Of a DNA stretch of 64,000 nucleotides, positions 37,614 through 49,300 are shown in pieces; positions within the stretch are counted from its first letter, which is position 1; each line of letters opens with the position of its first letter. The stretch comes from Alligator mississippiensis (Eukaryota; Chordata; Crocodylia; Alligatoridae): contig NC_081824.1 of assembly GCF_030867095.1 (NCBI RefSeq), positions 306,110,956 through 306,174,955 of the forward strand, written 5' to 3'. Both the position numbers and the translations under genes were made by a program. The notes under the pieces were generated by a model. That model searched no databases. It saw only the letters and a list, made by a program, of their open reading frames with translations, and was not told the DNA's origin.

Positions 37614-38337
37614 AAAAGATCGATGGCGGTCATGGTAAACTTGATACCAAGGAGCATCTCCTCAGTCTTTGGCCCACTGCACCCAGACCTTTAAAAACTG
37701 CCCAATTGGATCCTAGTTTGGACCCTGGCCCCAACTGATAATCAGCTGATTGTGGGCATCTGGGTTTCAACTTGCTGCTGCAGAGGGAGCCTGGGATCAT
37801 GATTCTGGGCTCCCCCTGCATTGGCAAGTATCCCAAAATGTGTTTGTTGGGATCAGGAATTAGATCCCACCACACTTTAAAATTAACATCTGTCAGTGTT
37901 TGGCAGATCCAGGGTGTTTGTTGGATACACTTCACTGATACTCTTACCAATCACTGAAACCGTATTGTATCAGAAATGTGTTGTTTTTTTCCTGTATGTA
38001 TCATGTTTGTTTGCTTCTTGCAGCTTACTTGCATGGGCTCTAGACAAACTTATGTTACTGTTCAGTCCACTCATTTTCACTTTCTTCTTTCTTTGCAGAA
38101 ATGCAATATTAGGATTGTGATCAGTTCAAAGAAATGCTTCCTTTAAATATGTTTAAAAACAAATAGAAATATTTATATTTACATTGTTTTAAGAATGTTT
38201 TTGTTTATATTTAATAAAACATAATTAGATATCCTAAAGTGGCCTGAATGTCACTTGTAACTTGTGTGCATATTTTCTTATAAATATTGAATTGCACTGG
38301 TAAAAGTTCAGGTGTAATATATCTTCTCTTGTTTTAG

Positions 38338-38562
38338 TTTTCTCTGTTTAAGCGAAGGTCATTGACAAGTCAGAAAAATAGACATAATAGTACAGAAGGT
38401 AGATCTGAAAAGCTACACCAGACTGAAGAGGAAAAAAGAAATGAAGATTTGCCTGACGAAGATAGCAAAGATGAAAACCAAAATCACACCAGGGAGAATC
38501 TTAAGGAAGATCAAACTAACCAGGATAGAAAGACAAAGTCTTCAACCTGTGTAATACTGTAA
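38338..38562 (+). CDS. RPGR: RPGR last exon, constitutive C-terminus with CaaX box
   Basis: Final coding exon after the acceptor TTTTAG at 38332-38337, phase 0, 74 codons plus TAA at 38560-38562. It starts FSLFKRRSL and becomes hydrophilic and charged. It ends TKSSTCVIL, matching the SKSCTIL end of human constitutive RPGR. CVIL is a CaaX box whose final Leu predicts geranylgeranylation. In mammals this lipid allows PDE6D binding and ciliary membrane delivery. The Leu-ending CaaX box and the FxLFKR motif at the exon start make the identification secure. Confidence 0.96.
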   Translation, partial: FSLFKRRSLTSQKNRHNSTEGRSEKLHQTEEEKRNEDLPDEDSKDENQNHTRENLKEDQTNQDRKTKSSTCVIL

Positions 38563-39050
38563 TGATATACAGTAATCCCACAGTTTTAAGCACCTCTTGC
38601 AATTAATACTTGAAAATGATTATGACTTAAAGCTATTGATGATGTTTTTCTTTAAATTGAGTTTTTTTGCCTTGGACATGAAGACCATGGTCTTAGTATT
38701 TATTTTTATCAATAACTTTAGTAATTGCAACTGATAAACTTATTATAATATTTCTGAAGTGTTGTGGCCTTAACTGTTCAGTGTTGTAATAAAAATATAT
38801 TTTTTTATGTGAAAAGATGGATTTAGGCATTTGATAATTTTTGCTTAATAACTTTACCCAATGTTTGAGCTTACATGGTATCACATGCAGTTTGATAATT
38901 GTGCAAAGTTGTAAATATCTCAAATGATTTATTTGGTTTAGCAACATTGCTAAACCTAACATGTAAAAAGTGGTATGAACCTATAGAAAAATCTTTTTTT
39001 TTTCAATTTTAACATATAGAAATTGCAATAAAACTACATGTATTTAAAGT
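38563..39050 (+). other. RPGR: RPGR 3' UTR
   Basis: AT-rich sequence after the stop, with AATAAA signals at 38788 and 39027. The end of the transcript is inferred from these. Confidence 0.6.
38788..38793 (+). terminator. RPGR: Poly(A) signal AATAAA, constitutive RPGR
   Basis: First AATAAA after the stop, followed by a T-rich stretch. A second signal lies at 39027-39032. Confidence 0.65.
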
Positions 39051-39059
39051 CTAGTATAT

Positions 39060-39165
39060 CCTGATCCAGCAAAGCACTTCAGCATGTGCATGTGTGAATG
39101 GCTCCATTGTAATCAGTGAGTTTCTCACAGTAAGTTGGTGTCCGGCTTAAGTATCTTGCCAAGTA
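39060..39165. repeat. Diverged 'gcaaagcacttcagcatgtg' repeat
   Basis: Resembles one side of a fold-back MITE, with a probable relative at 6505-6610. No exact ends. Confidence 0.4.
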
Positions 39166-39177
39166 AGACTTTTTAAG

Positions 39178-39372
39178 CCCCATCTACACGTTACACTTAA
39201 GATGTGACTAACCAATGAATCGCGTCTTAAATTGTGACCCAGCCACATGTTCAATCAATTAATGGCATGATAAAAAAAAAAGGAATAGACCACAAAGTTA
39301 TTGCACAAAATATGTGTAATAATTTTGTGGCTCTCTCATATCACAGCATTAATTGAACATGTGGCCATGTGC
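39178..39372. mobile_element. Intact MITE (family C)
   Basis: Serves as the uninterrupted relative of the split copy at 34186/37396. It contains 'ccatctacacgtta', 'cccagccacatgttcaa', 'aatggcatga' and 'attgaacatgtggcc'. The internal 'acatgtt..aattaatg' phrases are inverted. It is non-coding. Confidence 0.65.
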
Positions 39373-42269
39373 ATCCTGTCAGCTGATGGGACTCCTAGCT
39401 GTGGATCTGCACCATGAAATCAGAATTATTTACTATGGAAAATATTGCAAACAGAGCTAAATGAGCTAAATCTCCCTTGATTTTCTCAGGCAAATAGTTT
39501 TACTGGCTATAATGGCACTAGTTCTGTAAGTGAGGAAAGTGGGATTTAACCCTCTTTTAGGCAGAGATTAAACAGGAGAAGCAAGTGAAAGCTTAGACCC
39601 ACTTACACACCATCAACAGGATAAATAGAAAAGCTATTTTTTGTAATTATCCTTTGCATTTATTTACATGTCTTGTATTTAACACATTGCTCTGACCACC
39701 AATGTTCTTTCTTTTTAAAGGAGTATTCCTTAAAATTCATCCCTGGATGAATAAAGAATAGAAAACTGTTTATTAATATATCTGAATACCTCATCCAACT
39801 TCATGACAAATGTGATCCAAAGGCTGTGTTTGTCCTTATTCAAAAAAATCCTTAGTTATTTTAAAAAAATATACAAACTACAGCATGTAGCATAAAAATA
39901 AAAGTTATTGCTAAATTTAGTGTTTCCAAATATTTCACAAGATACTGGCTGATCTTTAAAAAAAAAAAGTAGCAAAGTGTAATTTAATTTCACTGATTTT
40001 TAAATACTCTTAAATCTGTCTTTGGCCATACTGCACCTCTGATTTATCAATTTTTCCTAGTTTCAGGGCTGCTTAAGCTTTATATAACCCAGTTAGAAGT
40101 GACTAGAGTTGTTCTTGACCTAGAAGTTGATCCAACTGAACGCTTTGTCCCTACAAACTTGGCCAAAACTCAAATACTTTCATGGGGCCTCCTCTGGGCT
40201 GCAGTAGGAAGTATTTTAAAAACCTAGATGCTATGTCACCCTTTGCTAGAATTAATTAAGATCCTATAATTTAGTTCTGTTATTTTTCCGCAGGCTGCTA
40301 TGAATCTTACAGATAATCACTAAATGAGTTGGAGGGGGGGGTTTATATACATTCTATTTACTCTTTTCTTCTTTTCCTCAGTGCATGTGTGATTTCTTCT
40401 CTGTTTGTATTTTAGTCTGAATAGGAGGAAACATCTTGGAAAAGGAATGATATATTAAATGGTGATTTGAAGTTAATGTTACATTTTTAAAGAGGCTGCA
40501 AGCAACCAAAGAGGACTATTTCTTTTTGGAAAAGTGTGAGTTAATTTATTGCAGTATAACTTTTAAAAAGGTTGTTAGTCTGAAATTGGAGGCTTCCTTG
40601 AAGCTAGCAGCACATCTGAACATGCTTGGAAAACATTTTAGTGTGATCCAGTTATGCTTATGCAGCACATTTTGTCTATTTCTGTGTGTCCTTCATGGAG
40701 TACAGTTATATAATCAGGGTGTGTGAAGCCACAAAAGATTAGATGGCTGTAAAGAAGTGTACCTCTGATGACTTCAGTCTACATCTGGCTCATAGACTTA
40801 ACTTCAGGAACTTTCAGACATAAGGGTTTTTCTCTTCCCTTTAAAAAAAAAAAGTGAACTGCTCCACTCCCCAGCCCTGATGCCATGTGCCTCCTCGTTC
40901 CCCAAGGCAATGCAGGAGAGCAGAGCAGTTCCCTGGAGCCAGCGGAGCCTGCACCAGCCCAAAGCCCCAGCCCCCATCCCTGTCCCTGTTCCTCGCCTCG
41001 CCTCGCCTCGCCTCGCCTCGGGGAGGCTGTCTGCCTTGCATGAGGAGCGAGGAGCTTACCTTTGTCTGGTGGCCGAACCCTGCCTGCTCCCCACCTGGAT
41101 ACTTACTTTGGGACACTTACCAGTGAACTGCACCACACCAAAAGGGGGAGGCGGGACCAAAGCAGCACACTCATGGACTGCTACTCTTTAGAGGGAACAT
41201 TGATAGCAACGTTGTCATATGGCAACATGTAGATGTGCCCTTCATTCTACTAATACTCAGTTGTTTTCAGTAGTTTTGCACATGTATCAGTTTCAGAAAT
41301 ATGTAGATCTTGCTACACACGTTTGCTAAACATTATTCTGTAGGTCAGGCTTCTAGAGCAGACACCTCCTTTAGAAAACTGTTGCTTCAGTTAGTCATTC
41401 AACTGAGACTCCAGCATCCACCTCCTTTAACTTTATCAGCGTTTGAGTGTCCCTGTGAGAGGAAAGCATATAGCTTATTACATACAGGAGAAAGAAATTA
41501 CATATCCTGCAATAACTGATGATCTGTGAGATGTAGTTTCTATGTGTATTCTAAATCCCACTATAGCAAAGTTTATGTATGGTCGGATTTTGGATAGTGA
41601 AGGAACCAAGGGAAAGCTGCCACCTTCCCCACCCCCACTCCCTAATTCATACCTTTGCAGGGGAGGGAGAATAATAACACATGGTAGAAGGCAAAGGCTT
41701 GATCACTGGTGCTAGGGTACATGAACATCCATGAGTATAAACAGGACATCATGAAGAACACTATTTACTATAAAGTATCATTTGGAGTGAGGCAAAAGTT
41801 CAGCTAGATACTATGTATTCATATATTTCTTGCTCAAAGTTTGCATCATATGGTTTAATTCTGACTTACAACATTTTTGGGTTTCTAGCAGTGGAATTTC
41901 CTGAGCATACTCACTACTAATATGAAGTATGAAGTTAGAAATATATTTAAATTAGTTTTCAAGTTCTTGAGGCTAGGTGTTAATAGGCAATCATTTTTCA
42001 GATAGCCTTTGTTCCAAAGCAGTGTGAAGAGCTTCATTCTAAGTGTATTGGAAATAAAGACTTGTAATCTTTCAAGCCTTTCTAAGGTCTGCTTATATGC
42101 CTTGGATGGAAACAACCAGTAAAACCCAATCAGGCAACTCCCTCCATATGTAAGTGAGAGACTAGTCCCTATTGTGAAATAGATTTTCAGTCCCACTAAA
42201 AAAACCAACAAATCTCCTGAAATGTCACACACTACACCCAAGTGTATTTTTCCTGGAAGTTAACAGGCT
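39373..42269. other. Intergenic, no gene recognised
   Basis: Mostly AT-rich. A GC-rich patch at 40.86-41.2 kb includes six tandem CCTCG units (40991-41020) and ends in 'gtagatgtgccc' near 41231, a terminus seen in the MITEs here. No ORF has a recognisable motif. Confidence 0.5.
40991..41020 (+). repeat. (CCTCG)6 tandem repeat
   Basis: Six perfect 5-bp units in a GC-rich, MITE-like patch. Confidence 0.9.
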
Positions 42270-42480
42270 ATGATTTGGCAGATTTTTCACTGAGCTCTTT
42301 TCAATTTATTCTGTGAGGGAGAACTGTTTCTTTCATATTAAAAGTTATGTTGGAGATATTCTACCAAAATGTTAAATTACCAACGTTTAAAATCATCCTA
42401 TAATAAGTAGAAGAACATTGGCTATGTGTCTGGCAACAGCAGTCTGGTCACCTCTGTTCTTAAGAGAAGACAGTGGGTGC
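42270..42480 (+). repeat. Duplicated segment, copy A left part
   Basis: Collinear with 46765-46975: 'ttctgtgag..ctgtttctttca', 'ttctacc..aatgttaaatt', 'attggctatgtg'. It is interrupted by the element that follows and resumes at 43032. Confidence 0.75.
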
Positions 42481-43031
42481 TTCTACACAAAACGCTTTAA
42501 TTGATATCAGAGCAAATTACTGCACAGTAAGCATCACCATCTACACATGTAGACGCTTACTGCACAGTAATTTTCTCTAATCACAAGTAAATTTGCTACC
42601 TGTAAATACAAGTAGAAAATTTACTTGAGAGTAATTACTGCATAGTACGGCACATGTAGACAGCCAACCAGGAGCAAATTTGCTCCTGGTCACCAGGGCA
42701 GCAGGAGTTTGGAGATTACTCCCTGCCCCCAGTAGCTGCCAGCTGCTGGGATGGACAATGTCTCTCTGCCCGTGTCCCAGCCCTCACCAGGAGACAGCTC
42801 TGTACTCCTTGCCAGCCCCTGGGTTAGCACCCAGAGAGAGCCTAGAGCTCCACCTAGCAGCTGCAGGGCCAGTGCAGGGCCAGCGGGGGTGGGAGTAGAC
42901 TGCTGCCATGAGCAGCAAATCTGCTCCCACTTCCCCGCACATGTAGAGGCCTACCCAGGGTGGGTTTACTCGAGAGTTATTTACTTTAGAGTAAATCCAC
43001 CCTGTAGCATTTGCACATGTAGATGTGCCCA
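42481..43031. mobile_element. DNA element inserted in duplicated segment A
   Basis: Begins 'gggtgcttctacac' and ends 'cacatgtagatgtgccc'. Inside are several 'tttact..gagagtaatt' and 'acatgtaga' phrases in both orientations plus a GC-rich middle. It is absent from copy B at 46.97 kb, which reads straight through the site. Probably a MITE-like or composite DNA element. Confidence 0.65.
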
Positions 43032-43125
43032 GTATAAATATTTGCTCCATTCCTTTATCGTATGTTTCATATTGTAAGAAAAGTAGATAGGATGTCATCT
43101 AAGATTATTATTGTGAACATGGAAC
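43032..43125 (+). repeat. Duplicated segment, copy A right part
   Basis: 'agtataaatatttgctcc..ctttat', then 'tcatctaagattatt', is collinear with 46973-47060. Confidence 0.7.
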
Positions 43126-44454
43126 ACGTGTTACATAAAACAATTAGTTTGCAGTTTAAAAAAGAAGTTCAATTTCCTGCATAAAATCTTTCAGTTGGTT
43201 TTATCCTGTGATCAGTATAAAACCAGTACATAGGCTGGTCTCTAGTATTTCCTGTCCATCACTTCCTGTCCAAACTGCCTGGTCCTCTTCCTGTTGGACT
43301 TTAAAACTAAAATATGGTATGTAGTTGAAAGAAAGAGAGGAAAATTAATAAATTCCATTCTGTACGTATAATATCTGTAGGGACAAATGTCTAAAAGCAG
43401 CCTTGACTTGTATGTAAACCAGTGCTAGAGGGTTATGAGATGCATGTTTCGCCAGTGGGTTTAAAAACTACTTTCTGACAGTGGAAGAGTGGTGATACTT
43501 GGGAACCTTGGGCTCCATTCCAAGTTCTAGATGGGAGTGTGCTCAGGAGAGCACAAACTCATCTGCCTGCTTTTTCTACAGCTCATTCATGTCTCAGTCT
43601 CATCTCAGACCTCCACTCTTTGTGGTAGTTCCCTCCCTCCAGAAGCTAGTTGATTCCTCAGCCTAGTTCCAGTCTCCTTTCCCATCCAACCCCAGCTTCC
43701 CTCTCTGGTTTCCTTATCTGAGTTTCAGGAACTTTCTGAACTTTGAAAAAAAAATAGCCTGAGGAAGACACCCAACTTGGAAAAAATCAGCTCAGACAGC
43801 CTACCGTTGGCAAAAGTAGAAAGTAACAGAAAATTGAGGTATTATAGTGGGATGTGTTGGGCACCCTTAACCATAGTCACCTCTTAACTGTTGCTACCTC
43901 TGATAAGCAGCTTAAAGCATCAGCTCCTAAGTGTCCATCTAAAACTATAGCTGTTGTATAATTTCTTTAATATTTCCTGTAGAAATTTTAATACCTGCCT
44001 CTCCTATTGGCCTTGAACCTTCAAACACTGGCATGATTACAATAAGAATAGAGGTTTCCAGGATTGTGCCCCAAATCTGTCACCCTCTCAGTATGAATAA
44101 AAGCATCTTATCCTGGACTTTCTAGAAGTTAATTGCATGCATCTGTGTTGCTGTTGTGTATTACTCACCGTTTCTTTTATGGGAAATTATCTTACCAGAT
44201 GATTAACCATTGATTACCCTGTAATGGCAAAAGCTTTGGGTACCTTACCCATAGTGAAGCCACTGTTCTTACGGTGGGAAAAACTATGGGACTAGAGGAA
44301 GAAATTTGTGAGCCTCTAATGAAAAAAGAATGAAAGAAAATGTAAATCATTACTGCCGTAAATTAATTCCTAGGCACTATTTCCACATAAATAGTAGCAA
44401 CATCCTTAAAATAATTTCTTTGACCAGCTAGCATTCTTAACTTTAATCTAGGAT
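43126..44454. other. Intergenic, no recognised feature
   Basis: No gene or well-bounded repeat seen. Confidence 0.5.
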
Positions 44455-45235
44455 CATAGGCAAGTAGGACTGGAAGGCACCTCGTGGTCATCTAGTCCCC
44501 TGCTCAAGGCAGGATCAGTTCTGGCTAAACTATCTCAGCCATGTGTCTGTCCAACCTGCTCTTGAAAATTTCCAAGGATGGAGATTCCACAGCTTCTCTA
44601 GGCAACCTGTTCCAGTGTTTCATCACTCTCATAGTCAAAAAGTTCCTCCTACTCTCCAACCTAAATTTCTGCTGCTGCAACTTGAAGCCATTGCTCCTAG
44701 TCCTGTCTACTATAGCCACAGAGAAAAGCCCATCTCTATCCTCTCTGTCATCCTCCTTCAGGTATGTGAAGACTTATCATCAAATCCACCCCACACCCAG
44801 TCTTCTCCAAGTTAAATAACCCTAGTTATTTCAGTCTTTCCTCATAAATCTTGCCTGCTAGGCTCTGAATCATTTTTGTTGCTCTCTTTCCAATCTGTCC
44901 ACATCCAAAACTGGACACAGTACTCCAGGTGAGCCCTCACCAGTGCTAAGAAGCATGGAGGAATCACTTCCCTTTATTTACAAGCGACACTCTTGTTAAT
45001 ATAACCCAGTATTCTGTTGGCTTCTTTTGCAACAAGAGCACAGTTGGCTCATATGCAACTTATGGTCTACTATAAACCCCAGGTCCTTCTCTGCAGTATT
45101 GCAGCCTAGCCAATCATGCCTTAGTCTGTGTTGGTGCATGCAATTATTTTGTCTCAAATTTGGGTCCTGCAGGTCACAAGTCCTGCCTTTGAGACAAAAT
45201 AATTGCCTGCACAAACACATGGCAGGCTGCTAATC
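44455..45235 (-). mobile_element. CR1 LINE 3' part, antisense
   Basis: The reverse strand encodes diverged CR1 C-terminal protein (RSNGFKLQQQKFRLE, then FLTMRVMKHWNRLPREAVE). The CR1 3' end lies at about 44455 with the usual 'ggatcat' type tail. Sequence from 44800 to 45235 is the upstream CR1 body. It is probably several hundred bases of one old insertion. Confidence 0.8.
45140..45206. repeat. Perfect 19-bp inverted repeat
   Basis: Arm 45140-45158 (GCAATTATTTTGTCTCAAA) and arm 45188-45206 are exact reverse complements, separated by 29 bases. It lies in or at the edge of the antisense CR1. It is not part of a tRNA or a known terminator type. Confidence 0.9.
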
Positions 45236-45252
45236 AGTTAGATTTTCTAGGC

Positions 45253-45534
45253 CATAGGTGGTCAATCTGTGGCATGCAGGCCACAAGTGGCATGGGCAAC
45301 CTCTGTGGGTGGCAGGTGGCAGATGGGAGAGGCAACAGGCAGCACAGTGGCAGATAGGGCAGAGAGCGGAAAACAAAGCAACAGATGGGGTAAGGAGCAC
45401 AGGACAGGACGCTGATCAGGCATGGAACAGAAAGCAGAGAAGCCAGTCAAACAAGGGAAGGGGATCAGAGTGGCACGTGGCAAGAGTGTGGGGCTAATTT
45501 TTGGCACACTTGCCAAAAAGATTGGCTCCAACTG
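45253..45534. mobile_element. hAT-like MITE
   Basis: Inverted termini CATAGGTGGTCAATC and GATTGGCTCCAACTG. Flanks TTCTAGGC and GTCTAGAT share TCTAG with the central TA expected for hAT duplications, though only 5 of 8 bases agree. The GC-rich interior shows purine-rich repeats of 'ggcagatgg' type. Confidence 0.65.
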
Positions 45535-46764
45535 GTCTAGATTTATTTTCTTTGTTTGCTTGTTTTTATTCTATCCTTTTGGAAATGAAGTGGCCAAAAC
45601 TGAATGTACTATGGAAGCACGGTGGTGTTTAGTTGATTTCCATAGCATTGGCACAGTTGTGTAACAGGGAACCCTAGTCCTGTTATGGAAAACAGAGGGC
45701 AAGGTGAGGAAAAGTAGCAGGGCCCTTTTCAGTCTAGAACTTTTGCCTGCAGAGAAGGAAGCAATGGCAACTCAGCTAGAGGGGGAAGAGACTCTAGTAG
45801 CCAGGAAAAACACCAGTTGGTGAGTAGAGGGGAGGCAAGTTGTCAGCGGCTGGTAACCTTTGCCTAATATTTTTTGTGGTGGTCTTGGAGAAGGAAGTAT
45901 GCAATTGCCTCTGTCGGGTGCAGCTCAGAGGTGCCAAAGACCCTGGCTGCTTACCTAAATGCAGCCTCCTAAACATCATACTGTAACCTCAAGGCATGGC
46001 AGGTGAGAGAGAGGAGCCAGATTAGGGTGCTGAGGTAAGCAGCTAGATGCTGCACAGCCACCAGGAGGTTACAAGCTGTCACTCACAATTACTACATCTG
46101 TCCAGAATAAGAATTCACTTACTTTTATTCTCCCTTCCAAGGACAGTGCACAATGATCCTATCCTCTGTTCAGTGCATCTGAGCCTATCCTCTTCTTATT
46201 TAATGCAGTTTAATCAAAGGGCAGGACAAACTGGTGTCTCCTCTGAGTTCCCCCTGCCTTCAAACACCACTCTTTTTGAGGTGACAATCTTGTCTGAGAA
46301 AACTGGTGTCCTGCAAAAAAACTAAAAAATAAAAACATAGAAAGACAAATCCCATCCTTTCCCCACCTGGATTCCTTCCTTCCCTGTCTGGTAAAGGTCT
46401 GTTCTAAATACTGCTTCACCAGAGCTCTCAGGACTTGGCTGGAGTCTGTTTCCACCCCCACCCCCCTTAACTTTCTTGAACTAACTTTCTTTGCAGAGAG
46501 AATGCCAGCTGGATGCTGTCCCTTACACCATTCATTATTCCTTTACATACTTTCTGTCTTGGGCCAGCGAGGTGAGTTCTTACTTTAGCTACTGTTAACC
46601 CACAGTGATGCTAACTCAGCATGCTTTTATCATGAGTCTGGCAGTGCCTAATACAAGCCCCATATCTACAGACTCTTAGCTTTCATTTTTAAAAAGTCAA
46701 ATTTGTGGGCATAGAGAAAAGCCTTTAAAGGTGGCTTGGGAGCAGTCTAGGAACATGAAATAGG
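45535..46764. other. Intergenic, no recognised feature
   Basis: No gene or bounded repeat seen. ORFs are short and overlap on both strands. Confidence 0.5.
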
Positions 46765-47075
46765 CAAAGGCAGATTTTCCTCTGAGCCCTTTTCACTATT
46801 CTGTGAAGCTGATCTGTTTCTTTCAGCTTAAAAGTAGATACTTTACCATTATTATTCTACCAAATGTTAAATTGCCGAAGTATAAAACCATCCTGTAATG
46901 TTAAAGTAGAAAAATATTGGCTATGTGCTTGACAACAGTGTTTTTGGTCATCTCCCTTCTTAATAAAAAAACAGTGTAAATATTTCCTCTGTTACTTTAT
47001 CAACTGTATCATATTATGAGACAGAGTCAGGATTTCATCTAAGATTATTTTCAAATGGAACATTCCCAGACTTTT
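46765..47075 (+). repeat. Duplicated segment, copy B (empty site)
   Basis: Collinear with 42270-42480 plus 43032-43125 but without the 0.55-kb insertion. The joint reads 'aacagtgtaaatattt' at about 46970-46983. Confidence 0.75.
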
Positions 47076-47329
47076 TTTGTTTGTTTGTTTAAATCTTGAC
47101 ATTACAGGCTCTGACATAGGATCCCAAAACCTTGTTTGAGGAGGACTATGTGGCAAACTACTGAATAATCCAAAGAGGCTCATTGAACAAGGCTCACTCT
47201 GTTTTCCCCAGGTCACTCTTCTTCCCAGGCAGATTGCTACTGTTGTTATATTACTGTGGGCATCTCACTGTCACTAGAGAAGGGAGGGGGACTCGCAATG
47301 CCTGGTCAACCCCTGAGGGATCCGGAGTA

Positions 47330-47605
47330 ACGCCGCAAGGCAGGAGCGATATCTTTTATTGGACCAACTATGTAGCATGGATTAAGTCAGACAAGCTTTC
47401 CAATGTAAAACATTTTCCTCGAGTCTCTGATTATGGGAAGCTAGGCCCAGGAATTGAAACACAGCATAGGGGAGGGGCCTCAGAGAAATTCTCAGGTGTA
47501 GCAAAAGCGAAGAAGCTGAGTGGGTCCAACAAAAGAAATCACCCCAAAACATCCTTGCCTCTGGCATAGTTTGTGGACTATCATGGCTACAACATCACAC
47601 TTAGG
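47330..47605. repeat. Interspersed repeat, 'cttttattggaccaacta' type
   Basis: Contains the phrase 'tatcttttattggaccaac' and ends 'atggctacaacatcacact', a combination I recall as a widespread vertebrate interspersed repeat. The class is not assigned. Confidence 0.5.
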
Positions 47606-47869
47606 GCCTTATTACACAGTCATTTTGTGTGGCTCTTGGAGCCCTTAACACCTGGATTGTCTACACATTAACAACTGAAACTGGTTGTAAACATTAAGCA
47701 GCTCAGATTTATGCCACTCCAAGGCAGGATTATCTCTGATCTGCATTACCCAGCTGGCACTCGAGTCTGGGCTGTGCCAATGCTCCTGCTGAGACCAAAA
47801 CCAGAAGTTCCTGGCTAGAGCGTCTTGCCCCTCTGCTCAGGGTCAGACGGATTGCCACGTTTGGGGTCA

Positions 47870-48730
47870 GGAAGGAATTGCACCCTGTGGTCGGATTGGT
47901 GCGGTCGGATTGGTATGGACGGTGGGGTTTTTTGTCTCTACCCTGGGATATGTTGAGTGAGTATTGACAACTTTTCATTGAAGCAGGACATTGGCTGCCC
48001 TGGTTCCCCTGCGGACAGAGGTTAGGTTGTTAGGGCTTTGCTGTGTCAGAGTTGACGGTAGTCTTATGCAGAGTTGAGGGAAGTTGAGGTCAGATATTAG
48101 GAAGAATTTTCTTACTAGGAGGATAGTAAAACACTGGACCAGGTTACCCATTGATACCACTGACTGTGATGCCACATGGCTCCCTAGTGTAAAAATGAAG
48201 GGCTTGATGCGGCATGCCACACAGAGCCCCAGATTCTGGGCCCATGCATCAGTCAGAGCCCTGGCAGTAGCTCTGAGGAACGGTGTCTTGACCAGCCAAA
48301 ATCCTTTTTCTTTTTTTTCTGTTTTCATTTTGGGGCAGCTAAGACCATTTGGTCCCTACTGCATAAGAAACCAGCTCCACCGCAGGCTTGCGTACTAGGT
48401 GGGGACCTGAGCATGAGGCTGGCCTGTAAAAGAGGGGAGCTTGTGGCTGCCTGTGGAGGCTGGGCACACCTTGCTGGGGTTATTTGACCCCAGCAGCCTT
48501 TCCTGCCCAGAACGGGGGGCTGGACCTGATGAGGTCCCTTCCAGCTCTAAACGTCTGTGAATCTGTGATGGCAGTTCCATCCGTGGAGGTTTTCAAAACC
48601 GGGCTAGACAAAGCTTTGGCTGGGATGATGTAGCTGGGGCTGGCCCTGCTTTGAGCAGGAGGTTGGACTAGGTCCCTTCCAGCTTTCCTTCTCCGATTTG
48701 CACGAGATGCCTCAGGCAGGGGTCGGACTA
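47870..48730 (+). mobile_element. CR1 3' ends, three in a row
   Basis: A CR1 C-terminal stretch with 'agatattaggaagaattttctta' type sequence near 48090 is followed by CR1 tails of the form 'ggggctggacctgatgaggtcccttccagct' at about 48515-48545. The tail pattern recurs near 48660-48690 and 48720-48760. The tails abut the SRPX CpG island. Confidence 0.75.
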
Positions 48731-48739
48731 GCTGCCCTG

Positions 48740-49300
48740 TGGCGGTCCCTTCCAGCCCTGCTCCTCCCTGCCTCCGAGCCCAGCTGGCCACAAGCCGGCT
48801 AGCAGAGGCAGCGCGGCCCGGGACCGCAGTTGCAGCGGCTCGGAGCGCGGCTCGTCTCCAGCAGAGGCGGAGCCTGCCGGGCCCGTCGGAGGATGCCTCC
48901 CGCGCCCCCGCCCCCTGCCCGCTCGCCGGGCCGGCCGGACCGCACTCCGCGGCGCAGCATGGGGAGCGGCGTGCTTTGCCTCGCCCTGCTGCTCGCCTGC
49001 CCCGGCCTCGCCGACACAGGTACGAAGGGAGGGCGAGGTGGCTCCGCCGCCCAGGCTGCGAGGGAAGCAGGCGGGCAGCGGGGCGGGAGCCGCCGCCTCC
49101 TCCTCCTCCTCCTTCTCCTTCTCCCCGGCTGCCCTTGGACCGCCGCCTCCTGCCCGCCGCCGCCGGGGGGGCGCTGGCCCGGGCGGGAGCTGCCTGTGGA
49201 GGCGCGCGGGCTCCGGCTCGCCTCAGCCCCTGCCTGCCTGCCTGCCTGCCTCGGGGACGGGGCAGCAAAGAGCCTGGGGCGTCTGCTGGGGCTTTTAGGC
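48740..49300 (+). promoter_or_regulatory. SRPX: CpG-island promoter of SRPX
   Basis: A sharp rise in G+C and CpG, containing exon 1. A GC box-like 'cccgccccctgcc' lies near 48904-48917, upstream of the chosen ATG. There is no TATA box close by, as usual for CpG-island promoters. The transcription start is not determined. The intron 1 part has CTC/CTT triplets (49095-49125) and GCCT tandem units (49227-49250). Confidence 0.7.
48959..49019 (+). CDS. SRPX: Probable SRPX exon 1 (signal peptide)
   Basis: ATG at 48959 with a good Kozak context (A at -3, G at +4). It opens MGSGVLCLALLLACPGLADT and reaches a GTACGA donor at 49020, leaving phase 1. The hydrophobic core followed by small residues is a classic signal peptide. 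SRPX is a secreted or ECM-associated sushi-repeat protein whose human form also starts MGS with a Leu-rich signal exon and a long first intron. It lies next to RPGR on the same strand in mammals. An in-frame ATG 22 codons upstream (48893) would add a Pro/Arg-rich leader before the signal and is less likely. The sushi domains are not in the window, so identity rests on synteny and the signal exon. Confidence 0.6.

Noticed and set aside
39041-48700. Search for an additional gene between RPGR and SRPX
   Set aside because: Every longer ORF is accounted for by CR1 or MITE sequence or lacks motifs. Nothing gene-like was supported.
48893-48958. In-frame upstream ATG for the SRPX exon
   Set aside because: It would place a Pro/Arg-rich leader before the signal peptide. 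The ATG at 48959 has the better context and starts the hydrophobic segment directly.
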